Positions 1-8,523 of a stretch of DNA of 64,000 bases are shown here, one piece after another; within the stretch, counting starts at the first letter, position 1; every line of letters starts with the position of its first letter. Both the position numbers and the translations under genes were made by a program. The stretch covers positions 372,001 through 436,000 of the forward strand of contig NZ_JAELXQ010000002.1 in assembly GCF_016427605.1 (NCBI RefSeq), given 5' to 3'. The notes under the pieces are model-generated. The model saw only the letters and a program-made list of their open reading frames with translations. It had not been told where the DNA came from and ran no database searches. The DNA comes from Ochrobactrum sp. Q0168 (GTDB lineage: Bacteria; Pseudomonadota; Alphaproteobacteria; Rhizobiales; Rhizobiaceae).

Positions 1-1505
<1,505 letters not shown>

Positions 1506-1610
1506 GGTATTCTCCTCCCGAAATGACGCTGCTCCTACAGCGCTTCGACAAGGAGGATCGCGCGATAGCGGGGGAGAGTCATCCCGCGTTTTCACGCTCG
1601 CAACATCATG

Positions 1611-1628
1611 TGTCGCAATATTGAGACA
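1611..1628. promoter_or_regulatory. Candidate operator for the aldehyde dehydrogenase gene
   Basis: The 18 bp TGTCGCAATATTGAGACA is a near-perfect inverted repeat (one mismatched pair). It lies about 105 bp before the aldehyde dehydrogenase start and just after the regulator gene's stop. Its place between a Fis-type regulator and its likely target suggests it is the regulator's binding site. No -24/-12 sigma-54 promoter is visible in the gap, which fits a regulator without an AAA+ domain. The site is seen; its role is inferred. Confidence 0.5.
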
Positions 1629-1655
1629 GTTGGGTCGCGTAATTTTACAAAGCGA

Positions 1656-2636
1656 TCAATGCGGGCGAATGATCTTGAGCCGGTTCAGCTTGCGGTGCAG
1701 CGTCGCGCGGCTGATGCCCAGAAGCACTGCGGCTGCGGAAATATTCCCTTCCGCGCGGGCCAATGCCCGAAGGATAACGCCGCGTTCCGATTCTGCCATA
1801 TCCTCGCGCGGATCGGCATTCCAGCCCAGAATATCGGCAGCAGGCAAAGGGCCTGCCAGTGCCGCATCGTCAAGGCCGAGCGCTACGCGCGCAGCCCGCG
1901 TCGCGCCGATCACCAGATCGTCCTTGTCGACCGCAATCAACGCGCCGCCGCTGCGATCCACGCTGGGTGCCAGCATGATGCGGGCTTTTGGAAAAGCCTG
2001 GCGGAAATTTTCCGCCTCGATCCGGCGTGCCGCATCGATCACCGCCACGGAAATGAGCTGCGCAAAGGCTTCCGTCAGATCGGAACGACAGGATGACACA
2101 TCGAGCGCGGCCATGATGCGCCCCTGGTGATCGTGGATGGGTGCCACCGTGCAGGAGAGGCCGATATTGCGCGAGTGGAAATGCTGGTCACGATGAATGG
2201 TGAGCGCGCGCTGTTCGACAATGCAGGTGCCGATGCCGTTGGTGCCTTCGCTTTCCTCGCTCCATACCGCGCCCGTCCACAGGCCCCAACGATAGAACGT
2301 GTCGTCATCACTTGTCGCCCCTCGCCGCTCGACCGGCACGCCTTCACTGTCGGCCAGAAGCACGCAACAGCCGACACCGCCGACCGCCATATAGAGGCGG
2401 TCCATGCTGGCCTGCGCCACGCTGACCAGCCGCTCCACCCGCTCATGCGCGGTGCGGAATTCGCCTTCGGAAAGCGTGCGCACGGCACCCGCATCGGCAG
2501 GATCGAGCTTGTGCAGTTCGGCGGAACGCTGCCATGACGCGACCAGCGCCGAGCGAGCCGACCCGCCGGTGTGGATTGCGGACAGAATGCGGTCCGCATG
2601 AACTGTCACTGGCATTCTCTCTGGCGGTACACCCAT
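1656..2636 (-). CDS. GAF-domain transcriptional regulator with Fis-type helix-turn-helix
   Basis: This is a 326-residue regulator related to the N- and C-terminal parts of AcoR (acetoin/aldehyde catabolism activators). The N-terminal half is a GAF-like sensor (around CTVAPIHDHQGRIMAALD), and the last 40 residues form a Fis-type helix-turn-helix (AEGNISAAAVLLGISRATLH). The AAA+ domain that AcoR-type sigma-54 activators carry between these parts is absent, so it probably acts on ordinary promoters. A longer reading frame reaches 2921, but the ATG at 2636 has GGGAGGAG 6 bp upstream, and the extension overlaps the small-RNA candidate, so I chose 2636. The neighbouring aldehyde dehydrogenase gene is the probable target. 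The effector is unknown. Confidence 0.85.
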   Translation of the reverse strand: MGVPPERMPVTVHADRILSAIHTGGSARSALVASWQRSAELHKLDPADAGAVRTLSEGEFRTAHERVERLVSVAQASMDRLYMAVGGVGCCVLLADSEGVPVERRGATSDDDTFYRWGLWTGAVWSEESEGTNGIGTCIVEQRALTIHRDQHFHSRNIGLSCTVAPIHDHQGRIMAALDVSSCRSDLTEAFAQLISVAVIDAARRIEAENFRQAFPKARIMLAPSVDRSGGALIAVDKDDLVIGATRAARVALGLDDAALAGPLPAADILGWNADPREDMAESERGVILRALARAEGNISAAAVLLGISRATLHRKLNRLKIIRPH

Positions 2637-2793
2637 CTTTCTCCTCCCAGGAAGGCTGGAAACCGCTGCATTCACCTTGAATATCCCCGCATTCAGAACC
2701 GCTAAACAGTCCTGCCAGGCACATTCCCGATGATATTGGCCCAATGATAATGGCTTTTTCGCCCACAACTGGCAAGCGCATCGTCGTGGCGCG

Positions 2794-2979
2794 AAAAAAC
2801 GGCCCGGTGGAGATGTCCGCCGGGCCGCAAAGGTCAGTTTTGGGAGGTCTGTATTGTCAGGGTTATACGCCTCGTGAGAGGCGATTGCATGAACGGTGCG
2901 GAACCGATCTATTGATTTCACCCGGACGAAAACACATTAGTCCGAGTGGTATCGGGAGGAAACGATCAGCTTCCGCACC
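2794..2979 (-). ncRNA. Candidate small regulatory RNA with exposed CCUCC loop
   Basis: The minus strand carries a complete transcription unit without a coding frame. A near-consensus promoter at 3011-2983 would start RNA at about 2979. The RNA opens with a closing stem of 10 perfect pairs (2971-2980 with 2894-2903). Inside are a hairpin with loop UUUCCUCC (stem 2963-2966/2951-2954) and a 9-pair hairpin (2940-2948 with 2919-2927). It then has a GCCUC/GAGGC hairpin (2869-2882) and a strong intrinsic terminator, an 11-pair GC stem 2800-2827 followed by six U at 2799-2794. A second CCUCCC lies unpaired at about 2842-2847. Exposed CCUCC motifs are typical of anti-Shine-Dalgarno small RNAs in alphaproteobacteria. 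It could instead be a processed glpD 3' end. Confidence 0.6.
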
Positions 2980-2982
2980 GCA

Positions 2983-3011
2983 TTCATAAAGTAATTCTTA
3001 AAAATTTTCAA
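2983..3011 (-). promoter_or_regulatory. Sigma-70-type promoter of the small-RNA candidate
   Basis: Read on the minus strand, TTGAAA (3011-3006) is followed after exactly 17 bp by TATGAA (2988-2983), close to the -35 and -10 consensus. The predicted start falls 4-7 bp downstream, at the first base of the closing stem of the RNA candidate. The surrounding 3000-3050 is very AT-rich, as expected for a strong promoter. Confidence 0.55.
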
Positions 3012-3087
3012 GTATAAAAAGTTTTAAAGTACATGAGTAAACTATCACATAGAAGAATAATTGAAAATTACAATCAGTTGATTGCTA

Positions 3088-4623
3088 TTAAACACCAGCA
3101 ACAAATCGCGAGAAGGTTTGTTCTTTGTTTTGAAAGTAATTATTCAATGCTTCCGTCTCTGTTGCATTCAGACGAAGGCCAAGCTTTGTGCGCCGCCAAA
3201 GAATATCCTCCGCTGTGCAAGCCCATTCCTTTTCAATGAGATAGCTGACTTCCGCCTCATAGAGATCGGCACCGAAATGGCGACCAAGATCGGCGAGCGA
3301 TGCGGCTTTGCCAAGCAGGACATGAACCCGCGTTCCATAGAGCCGGAACAGGCGACGGGCATGGGCAGGGGACAAAAACGGATAGGCCATTTGTACTTTC
3401 CGTAACTCGCCGTCGAAAGCAACGTCTTGAAAATCGCCGCCCGGCAACGGCGCGGCATGTGTCCATGGCGCGCCTTTGCTTCCGAGGTGATGTTCTATCT
3501 TTTCCAGCATATGTTCAGCAAGCTTGCGAGCCGTCGTCAGCTTGCCGCCAAAGACATTGATCAGCGGCGCAAGACCGGCTGGTGCATCGTCCTTCAAAAC
3601 ATAGTCGCGGGTTGCTTCCTGCGCTTTGCTGGCGCCATCATCATAGAGCGGGCGCACGCCGGAATAGGTCCAGACCACATCTTCCCACCGCACCGGCTCC
3701 GCGAAATATTCACTCGCGGCCGCGCAGAGATAATCGGTTTCCGCTTCGGTGATCGCCACCTTGGCGGGATCGCCCTTATAGTCCTGATCGGTGGTGCCGA
3801 TCAGGGTGAAGTCGTCTTCATAGGGGATTGCAAAGATGATGCGCCCGTCATTGTTCTGGAAGAAATAGGAGCGCGGATCGGAAAATTTCTTGCGCACCAC
3901 GATATGACTGCCCTGCACCAGACGCACATTGTGCAATTGCCTGTCGCCTTCGACACCCTGCAAAACCTTATCGGCCCACGGACCGGCGGCATTGACCAGC
4001 AGACGCGCGCGAATTTCTTCCTGCTGCCCGGTGGCTGCGTTCTCAATCGTCACCGTCCAGCCCTGACTGTCACGCCGTGCGGCTACAACCTTTGTCCGAG
4101 TGCGAATGGAAGCACCGCGGTCGTATGCATCGCACGCCGTCAGCGCCACGAACCGGGCATCATCGACCCAGCAGTCGGAATATTCGAATGCCTTGGTGAA
4201 AAGCGGCTTCAGCGGCTTTGCGGCGGCATCGGTGCGCATGTTCAGCGTGCGCGTTGCCGGAAGCTTCTTGCGTCCTCCCAGATGGTCGTAGAGGAACAGG
4301 CCAAGCCGCAGCAGCCATGCAGGCCGCACGCCGCCCTTGTGATAGGGCAGCACGAAACGCATCGGATGGATGATATGCGGTGCATTGGCCCACAGCACCT
4401 CGCGCTCCATCAGCGCCTCGCGCACCAGACGAAACTCGTAATGCTCCAGATAGCGCAGGCCGCCATGGATGAGCTTGGTGGCGCGAGAAGAGGTGCCGCT
4501 CGCCAGATCGTTCATCTCCGCCAGGAAAACGGAAAAGCCGCGCCCAACGGCGTCGCGCGCAATGCCGCATCCGTTGATGCCGCCACCAATAACGAAAATG
4601 TCGAATATGTCTTCCTGCGCCAT
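3088..4623 (-). CDS. glpD: Glycerol-3-phosphate dehydrogenase (FAD, aerobic)
   Basis: GlpD oxidises sn-glycerol-3-phosphate to dihydroxyacetone phosphate at the inner membrane and passes electrons to quinone. The 511-residue product begins with the FAD-binding Rossmann signature VIGGGINGCGIARDAVG (residues about 9-25) and has the family stretch SRATKLIHGGLRYLEHYEFRL. The C-terminal third is the alpha-helical cap domain of the family. A longer frame starts at 4677, but the ATG at 4623 has AAGG upstream and puts the FAD motif at the usual distance from the N-terminus. The gene follows glpR on the same strand with operator-like repeats between them. The small-RNA candidate lies just downstream. 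Confidence 0.95.
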   Translation of the reverse strand: MAQEDIFDIFVIGGGINGCGIARDAVGRGFSVFLAEMNDLASGTSSRATKLIHGGLRYLEHYEFRLVREALMEREVLWANAPHIIHPMRFVLPYHKGGVRPAWLLRLGLFLYDHLGGRKKLPATRTLNMRTDAAAKPLKPLFTKAFEYSDCWVDDARFVALTACDAYDRGASIRTRTKVVAARRDSQGWTVTIENAATGQQEEIRARLLVNAAGPWADKVLQGVEGDRQLHNVRLVQGSHIVVRKKFSDPRSYFFQNNDGRIIFAIPYEDDFTLIGTTDQDYKGDPAKVAITEAETDYLCAAASEYFAEPVRWEDVVWTYSGVRPLYDDGASKAQEATRDYVLKDDAPAGLAPLINVFGGKLTTARKLAEHMLEKIEHHLGSKGAPWTHAAPLPGGDFQDVAFDGELRKVQMAYPFLSPAHARRLFRLYGTRVHVLLGKAASLADLGRHFGADLYEAEVSYLIEKEWACTAEDILWRRTKLGLRLNATETEALNNYFQNKEQTFSRFVAGV

Positions 4624-4716
4624 GGCAAACCTTGAAAATGGTTTCAGAGCGCTTGCAGCAGGCCGACGCTCGAACATTCATTTTAAGGCGCGTGACAGGA
4701 CGCGCCTCAGAAACAC

Positions 4717-4757
4717 CAAAGCGAATATAAAACTATTTAATATGAAAGCAAAGCGAA
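4717..4757 (-). promoter_or_regulatory. Candidate GlpR operators upstream of glpD
   Basis: The nonamer CAAAGCGAA occurs twice, at 4717-4725 and 4749-4757, exactly 32 bp or about three helical turns apart. A related AAACGAAAC follows at 4760-4768. On the minus strand these read as TTCGCTTTG and TTTCGTTT, in keeping with the TTTCG-type half-sites bound by DeoR-family GlpR proteins. They lie between glpR and glpD. An inverted repeat GGCGCG/CGCGCC (4687-4706) sits nearer glpD in its leader. Confidence 0.5.
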
Positions 4758-4768
4758 AATAAACGAAA

Positions 4769-5560
4769 CTACCCCGCTTTGGTCGCCGCCCCGCTATCAT
4801 TAAGGGTTTCGATCAGCTCAACCTCATGCTCCGCGCAGAGATCGCGCAGCTGCTGCGAGGCGCAACGGTCGGTGATGAAAGTGTTGATCTGCGAAATATG
4901 GCCGATGCGCACCGGCGCGGTGCGTTCCAGCTTGGTGGAATCGGAAACAAGAATGACGTGGCGCGCGTTGGCGATGATCGCCTGCGCGACTTTCACTTCG
5001 CGAAAATCGAAGTCGAGCAGCGCGCCGTCCTCATCCATGGCCGACGCACCTATGATGGCATAATCCACCTTGAACTGGCGGATGAAATCGACCGCCGCCT
5101 CGCCCACAATACCGCCGTCGGAAGAGCGAACCACGCCGCCGGCAATGACCACTTCGATGGAAGTGTGCACGCGCAGCGTATTGGCCACGTTGATATTGTT
5201 GGTGATGACCATCAGTTCGCTGTGATCGATCAAAGCATGGCTGACCGCTTCGGTCGTTGTGCCGATATTGATGAACAGCGACGCGCCATCCGGGATAATT
5301 TCAGCCGCGGCCTTACCGATCGACTCCTTCTCGCGCGCGGCGATCCGGCGGCGCGCCTCATATTCCATATTTTCCACGCCGGACGGATAGAGCGCCCCAC
5401 CATGAATGCGGCGCAGCAGCCGCGCGCGACACAGATCGTTGAGATCCTTGCGCACGGTCTGCGGCGTGACGTCAAAAGCCGCGGCCAGATCGTCCACCAG
5501 AACCTGCCCCTGTCGGCGGGCGAGTTCCAGAATGGCATTGTGACGAGGGGTAAGCTGCAT
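4769..5560 (-). CDS. glpR: DeoR-family repressor of the glycerol-3-phosphate regulon
   Basis: This 263-residue DeoR-family regulator has an N-terminal winged helix (residues about 5-58, VDDLAAAFDVTPQTVRKDLN). The C-terminal DeoRC sugar-phosphate-binding domain contains the family segments INIGTTTEAV, ITNNINVA and VDYAIIGASAMDEDG. Its position immediately upstream of glpD on the same strand supports the GlpR assignment, with glycerol-3-phosphate as the likely inducer. The ATG at 5560 lacks a clear ribosome site (only a GC-rich leader), but the next in-frame starts would cut into the helix-turn-helix. The assignment to GlpR rather than another DeoR member rests mainly on context. Confidence 0.88.
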   Translation of the reverse strand: MQLTPRHNAILELARRQGQVLVDDLAAAFDVTPQTVRKDLNDLCRARLLRRIHGGALYPSGVENMEYEARRRIAAREKESIGKAAAEIIPDGASLFINIGTTTEAVSHALIDHSELMVITNNINVANTLRVHTSIEVVIAGGVVRSSDGGIVGEAAVDFIRQFKVDYAIIGASAMDEDGALLDFDFREVKVAQAIIANARHVILVSDSTKLERTAPVRIGHISQINTFITDRCASQQLRDLCAEHEVELIETLNDSGAATKAG

Positions 5561-5661
5561 TTTTTGCCCGCGCTGAGTTTGTTAGAATTGCGAGCCTGTA
5601 ATGTCTCTGTTTTCGAAGAGAAAGCAACCGCCTTGCACATTTGCCGGACATCTGAAATCGC

Positions 5662-6387
5662 TTAATCGTCGCCGGGGCCGCTATTGTACATATTGTGCAG
5701 CTTGCAGGCCACTTCGGTCCGGTTGGCGGCGCCGATCTTACGCATGATGTTATGGACATGCGCTTTCACAGTCCCTTCACTCATGCCCAGTTCGAAAGCG
5801 ATCACCTTGTTGGAACGTCCGATGCGAATGGCATGAACGACCTCGATTTCACGGGCCGTCAGCAATTCGCCCAGCGCATCCTCGTCGATATCGGGTGGCG
5901 GCGCTTTGACAGCCATGGAGGCTGGGATATACATGCCGCCCGCGCTCGCCAGATGGATTGCCTCGACGCAGACACGCACATCAACGGAGGTTGGAATATA
6001 ACCCTTTGCGCCGATTTCCATGGCCCGCACGACCTGCGTCCATTCCTCCCGCTCGGCGAGAAGCACAATCGGCGATGGCGCCCACATCTCCACGAGGGAT
6101 CGAATTTCTTCGGAAAAGAACGGATCGGCAAGCCGCTTGGCCCCAATATGCAGCAGAATGACAGCGCTTCCGCTGAAAAGCTTTGCCTGCTCAATGGACG
6201 CATAGCACGTCACCGGCATTTTCAGCCCGTTCATCAGGAGTCCGTTGAAAAGGCACTCCCGCTCAAGATTGCTCTTGCACACAAGCAGCAGATGGCGGTC
6301 ACTGTTCGGCAGAATGCCGACACCGACCGCTCCATGGTCTCTTTCTTTTGGCACAGCCCAAAGGCTGGCCACACTGGCGTCCAACAT
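5662..6387 (-). CDS. LuxR/NarL-family regulator with degenerate receiver domain
   Basis: This 241-residue protein is built like a NarL-type response regulator. Residues about 30-145 form a CheY-like fold, and residues about 170-235 form a GerE/LuxR helix-turn-helix (LTAREIEVVHAIRIGRSNKVIAFELGMSEGTVKAHVHNI, written here as the span around residues 174-212). The receiver is unusual: where a phosphorylatable aspartate is expected at the end of the third strand the sequence reads AVILLHIGAKR, with no acidic residue. It may therefore work without phosphorylation. It is transcribed divergently from a Crp/Fnr-type gene, 257 bp away. No sensor kinase is nearby and its target is unknown. Confidence 0.8.
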   Translation of the reverse strand: MLDASVASLWAVPKERDHGAVGVGILPNSDRHLLLVCKSNLERECLFNGLLMNGLKMPVTCYASIEQAKLFSGSAVILLHIGAKRLADPFFSEEIRSLVEMWAPSPIVLLAEREEWTQVVRAMEIGAKGYIPTSVDVRVCVEAIHLASAGGMYIPASMAVKAPPPDIDEDALGELLTAREIEVVHAIRIGRSNKVIAFELGMSEGTVKAHVHNIMRKIGAANRTEVACKLHNMYNSGPGDD

Positions 6388-6602
6388 CGGCGCGTCTCCC
6401 CGGCACGAAGGTTACTTACTCCTACACAGTGATCCGCCGTTCCCGCCGTCACAGGTTCGGTATTTAAATTATGCTTATGACTTATATTAACGAATTCCCG
6501 CCATCCAATGGGCCAATATTGCTACTACGCAGCAATCGTGTCATTAATTTATGTTAGCAAGTGCGAAAATTTATCTTATCCCTAAGAGCGACTTAAACAA
6601 TA

Positions 6603-6626
6603 GAAAGATATAAAACTATATCTTTC
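6603..6626. promoter_or_regulatory. 24-bp perfect palindrome before the Crp/Fnr-type gene
   Basis: GAAAGATATA-AAAC-TATATCTTTC has two perfect 10 bp arms around 4 bp and ends 18 bp before the ATG at 6645. It may be an operator, perhaps for autoregulation, or an RNA hairpin close to the ribosome site GGAAG. It does not match the TTGAT-N4-ATCAA Fnr/FixK consensus. Confidence 0.5.
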
Positions 6627-6644
6627 GTTTAGTGCGGAAGTGTT

Positions 6645-7406
6645 ATGCATAGTGGTAGAGGCAATGCAGCACCTTCCGTGAGGGCGCTGATCGACTTGCT
6701 GGAATCTTCACCGATTCTGGCAGAGCTCGACGCATATGCCATTGGTGCTTTGGCGTCGCTGGTCGTTACCGAGAACAGCTTTAGCCCCGACACCATCATC
6801 ATCGAGCAGGGCGAGCGGGTCAGAAACGTGCATATGGTCGTGTCCGGCTGGGGCTGTGTCTATCGCGACCTGTCCGGCGGCCAAAGGCAGATCATCGACT
6901 TTCCGATGCGTTGCGATTTCGTCGGCCTTCGCACAGCCGATGGCTATAGCTACAATACGATATCAGCCATTACGCCGATGAAAGTCATAGAAATTCCAAT
7001 AGCTTCGCTTGAAAGCGCCATTCGGCGCGTGCCGCGTCTGGCGATGATCTTCATCGAGCTTCTGTCACGGCAGCGCGCCATGCTGATCGAGCATCTCACC
7101 AATGTCGGACGCCGCAGCGCCTATGTCCGCACCGCGCATCTGCTCCTGGAACTATCAGACCGGGTCAAGGCCAGTCGCGTCGACGATCCGGATTCCTATT
7201 ATTGTCCACTGACGCAATATCAGCTGGCCGATGCGCTCGGTCTGACGCCGATCCATCTTAATCGCATGTTGCGCGATCTGCGCGAGGAAGGGCTGGTTCT
7301 GTTCCGCTCCAACAGGGTCGAGATTCTCGATCGTGCGCGCATGGTCGCGCTCGCCGAATATGATGGCGAATTCATGCGCATGTCGGTTTTCAGCCACCAG
7401 CAATAG
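6645..7406 (+). CDS. Crp/Fnr-family transcriptional regulator
   Basis: This 253-residue regulator has an N-terminal cyclic-nucleotide-binding-like beta-barrel (residues about 20-135) and a C-terminal winged helix (about 165-240), with the recognition-helix region TQYQLADALGLTPIHLNRML. There are no cysteines of the kind that bind an iron-sulfur cluster in Fnr, so it is not a direct oxygen sensor of that type. The helix-turn-helix variant is of the kind common in rhizobial Crp/Fnr proteins that lack a known ligand. It is divergent from the LuxR-type gene, and a perfect palindrome lies just upstream. Ribosome site GGAAG precedes the ATG. Function beyond DNA binding is not known. Confidence 0.85.
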   Translation: MHSGRGNAAPSVRALIDLLESSPILAELDAYAIGALASLVVTENSFSPDTIIIEQGERVRNVHMVVSGWGCVYRDLSGGQRQIIDFPMRCDFVGLRTADGYSYNTISAITPMKVIEIPIASLESAIRRVPRLAMIFIELLSRQRAMLIEHLTNVGRRSAYVRTAHLLLELSDRVKASRVDDPDSYYCPLTQYQLADALGLTPIHLNRMLRDLREEGLVLFRSNRVEILDRARMVALAEYDGEFMRMSVFSHQQ

Positions 7407-7465
7407 AAATATATGCGTGAAGGGAAGAATTTCTGGAAAATCGGGAACAGCTTCCAGCATCTGAA

Positions 7466-7542
7466 TGGTCGGAGTGAGAGGATTCGAACCTCCGACCCCC
7501 TCGTCCCGAACGAGGTGCGCTACCAGGCTGCGCTACACTCCG
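7466..7542 (-). tRNA. tRNA-Pro(CGG)
   Basis: Read from 7542 down to 7466, the sequence folds as a full 77-nt tRNA. It has a 7-pair acceptor stem CGGAGTG/CACTCCG, the D-arm with CCTGGTAGCGC, the anticodon stem-loop CTCGTTCGGGACGAG with anticodon CGG, and the T-arm with GGTTCGAATCC. The CCA end is encoded (TGG at 7466-7468 on the plus strand). No integrase or repeated 3' end is seen around it, so it does not mark an inserted island here. Confidence 0.97.
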
Positions 7543-7668
7543 AACCAGTCGGTCGCAACCTGTGGCGCAACCGTTGAGGCGGCTTATAACGCTGCATTTT
7601 TAATGCCGCAAGAGCAGGAAGCAGTTTTTTTGCCCGCATCCCTGCCGCTGCTCATAAATGTCACAGGA

Positions 7669-8520
7669 TCAAAGCACTTCAACCGGGAAGACGGGCGTAA
7701 AGCCTGCGCCATAGGCGACGAAATGCGGATTGGCGAAGCCCTTGACGCCCTGACCGGCGCGCTCACCATAGACGAACGGCTTGCCATCAATTGTGGCGGT
7801 CATGCCGCCAGCCGAGCGCAGCACAGCGTCGCCTGCTGCCGTGTCCCATTCCATGGTCGGGGCAAAGCGCGGATAGATATCCGCCTCACCACGCGCGATC
7901 AGGCAGAACTTCAACGACGAGCCGACCGAGACGTGGCCGGAAATCTGGTTTGCCTGCAAAAAGCGCTCGGTTTCGGGCGTGTTGTGCGAACGGCTGCAAA
8001 CGGCAATGCGTTGCGTGGCAACCGCACGGGCCCCGATGGCGCGCCTGTCGGCAATCTTGTGGTCCGCAGTGGTTTTCGCTTCCTCGGCACGGTTGCCCGC
8101 ACCTGTGAACAGCAGATTGCGCGCGGGAGCATAAACAATGCCCGCGACCGGCACGCCATCTTCGATCAGGCCGATATTGACGGTGAAATCGCCGTTGCGC
8201 AGCAGAAATTCCCGCGTGCCATCAAGAGGATCGACCAGCAAAAAGCGCCGTCCGAGATGGACGGGAAGGCGACCGGCCGAAACCTCTTCCTCGGCCACAA
8301 CCGGAATGTCGGGCGCGACCGACGCAAGGGCGGCAAGGATGATCGCCTCGGCGGCACGGTCTGCCTCGGTGACAGGCGATTGATCCTTTTTATGTTCGAC
8401 GGCGCAGCCATCGACATAATGCTTCATGATGACCCGGCCAGCCTCAAGCGCTGCCTCTTCAAAAACGGCGAGCAGAGCTGCGCCGTTGGGGTCTGCTTGG
8501 GGTGAGGCTGGAATGTTCAT
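7669..8520 (-). CDS. cysQ: 3'(2'),5'-bisphosphate nucleotidase CysQ
   Basis: CysQ removes the 3' phosphate from PAP (and PAPS), clearing a by-product of sulfate activation. The 283-residue product belongs to the inositol-monophosphatase superfamily and shows its metal-binding motifs: the acidic run VVAEEEVSAG, then DPLDGTREFL (about residue 98) and WDTAAGDAV near residue 228. It starts 3 bp after the stop of cysNC on the same strand, so it is the last gene of a cysD-cysNC-cysQ operon. That fits its role in recycling the products of APS kinase and PAPS use. Confidence 0.93.
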   Translation of the reverse strand: MNIPASPQADPNGAALLAVFEEAALEAGRVIMKHYVDGCAVEHKKDQSPVTEADRAAEAIILAALASVAPDIPVVAEEEVSAGRLPVHLGRRFLLVDPLDGTREFLLRNGDFTVNIGLIEDGVPVAGIVYAPARNLLFTGAGNRAEEAKTTADHKIADRRAIGARAVATQRIAVCSRSHNTPETERFLQANQISGHVSVGSSLKFCLIARGEADIYPRFAPTMEWDTAAGDAVLRSAGGMTATIDGKPFVYGERAGQGVKGFANPHFVAYGAGFTPVFPVEVL

Positions 8521-8523
8521 TGC

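Noticed and set aside
1506-1655. Sigma-54 promoter before the aldehyde dehydrogenase gene
   Set aside because: Expected for AcoR-type systems, but no TGGCAC-N5-TTGCA-like pair is seen, and the regulator lacks an AAA+ domain.
7466-7668. tRNA-Pro as an integration site for a mobile island
   Set aside because: No integrase, no direct repeat of the tRNA 3' end, and the flanking genes are core functions.
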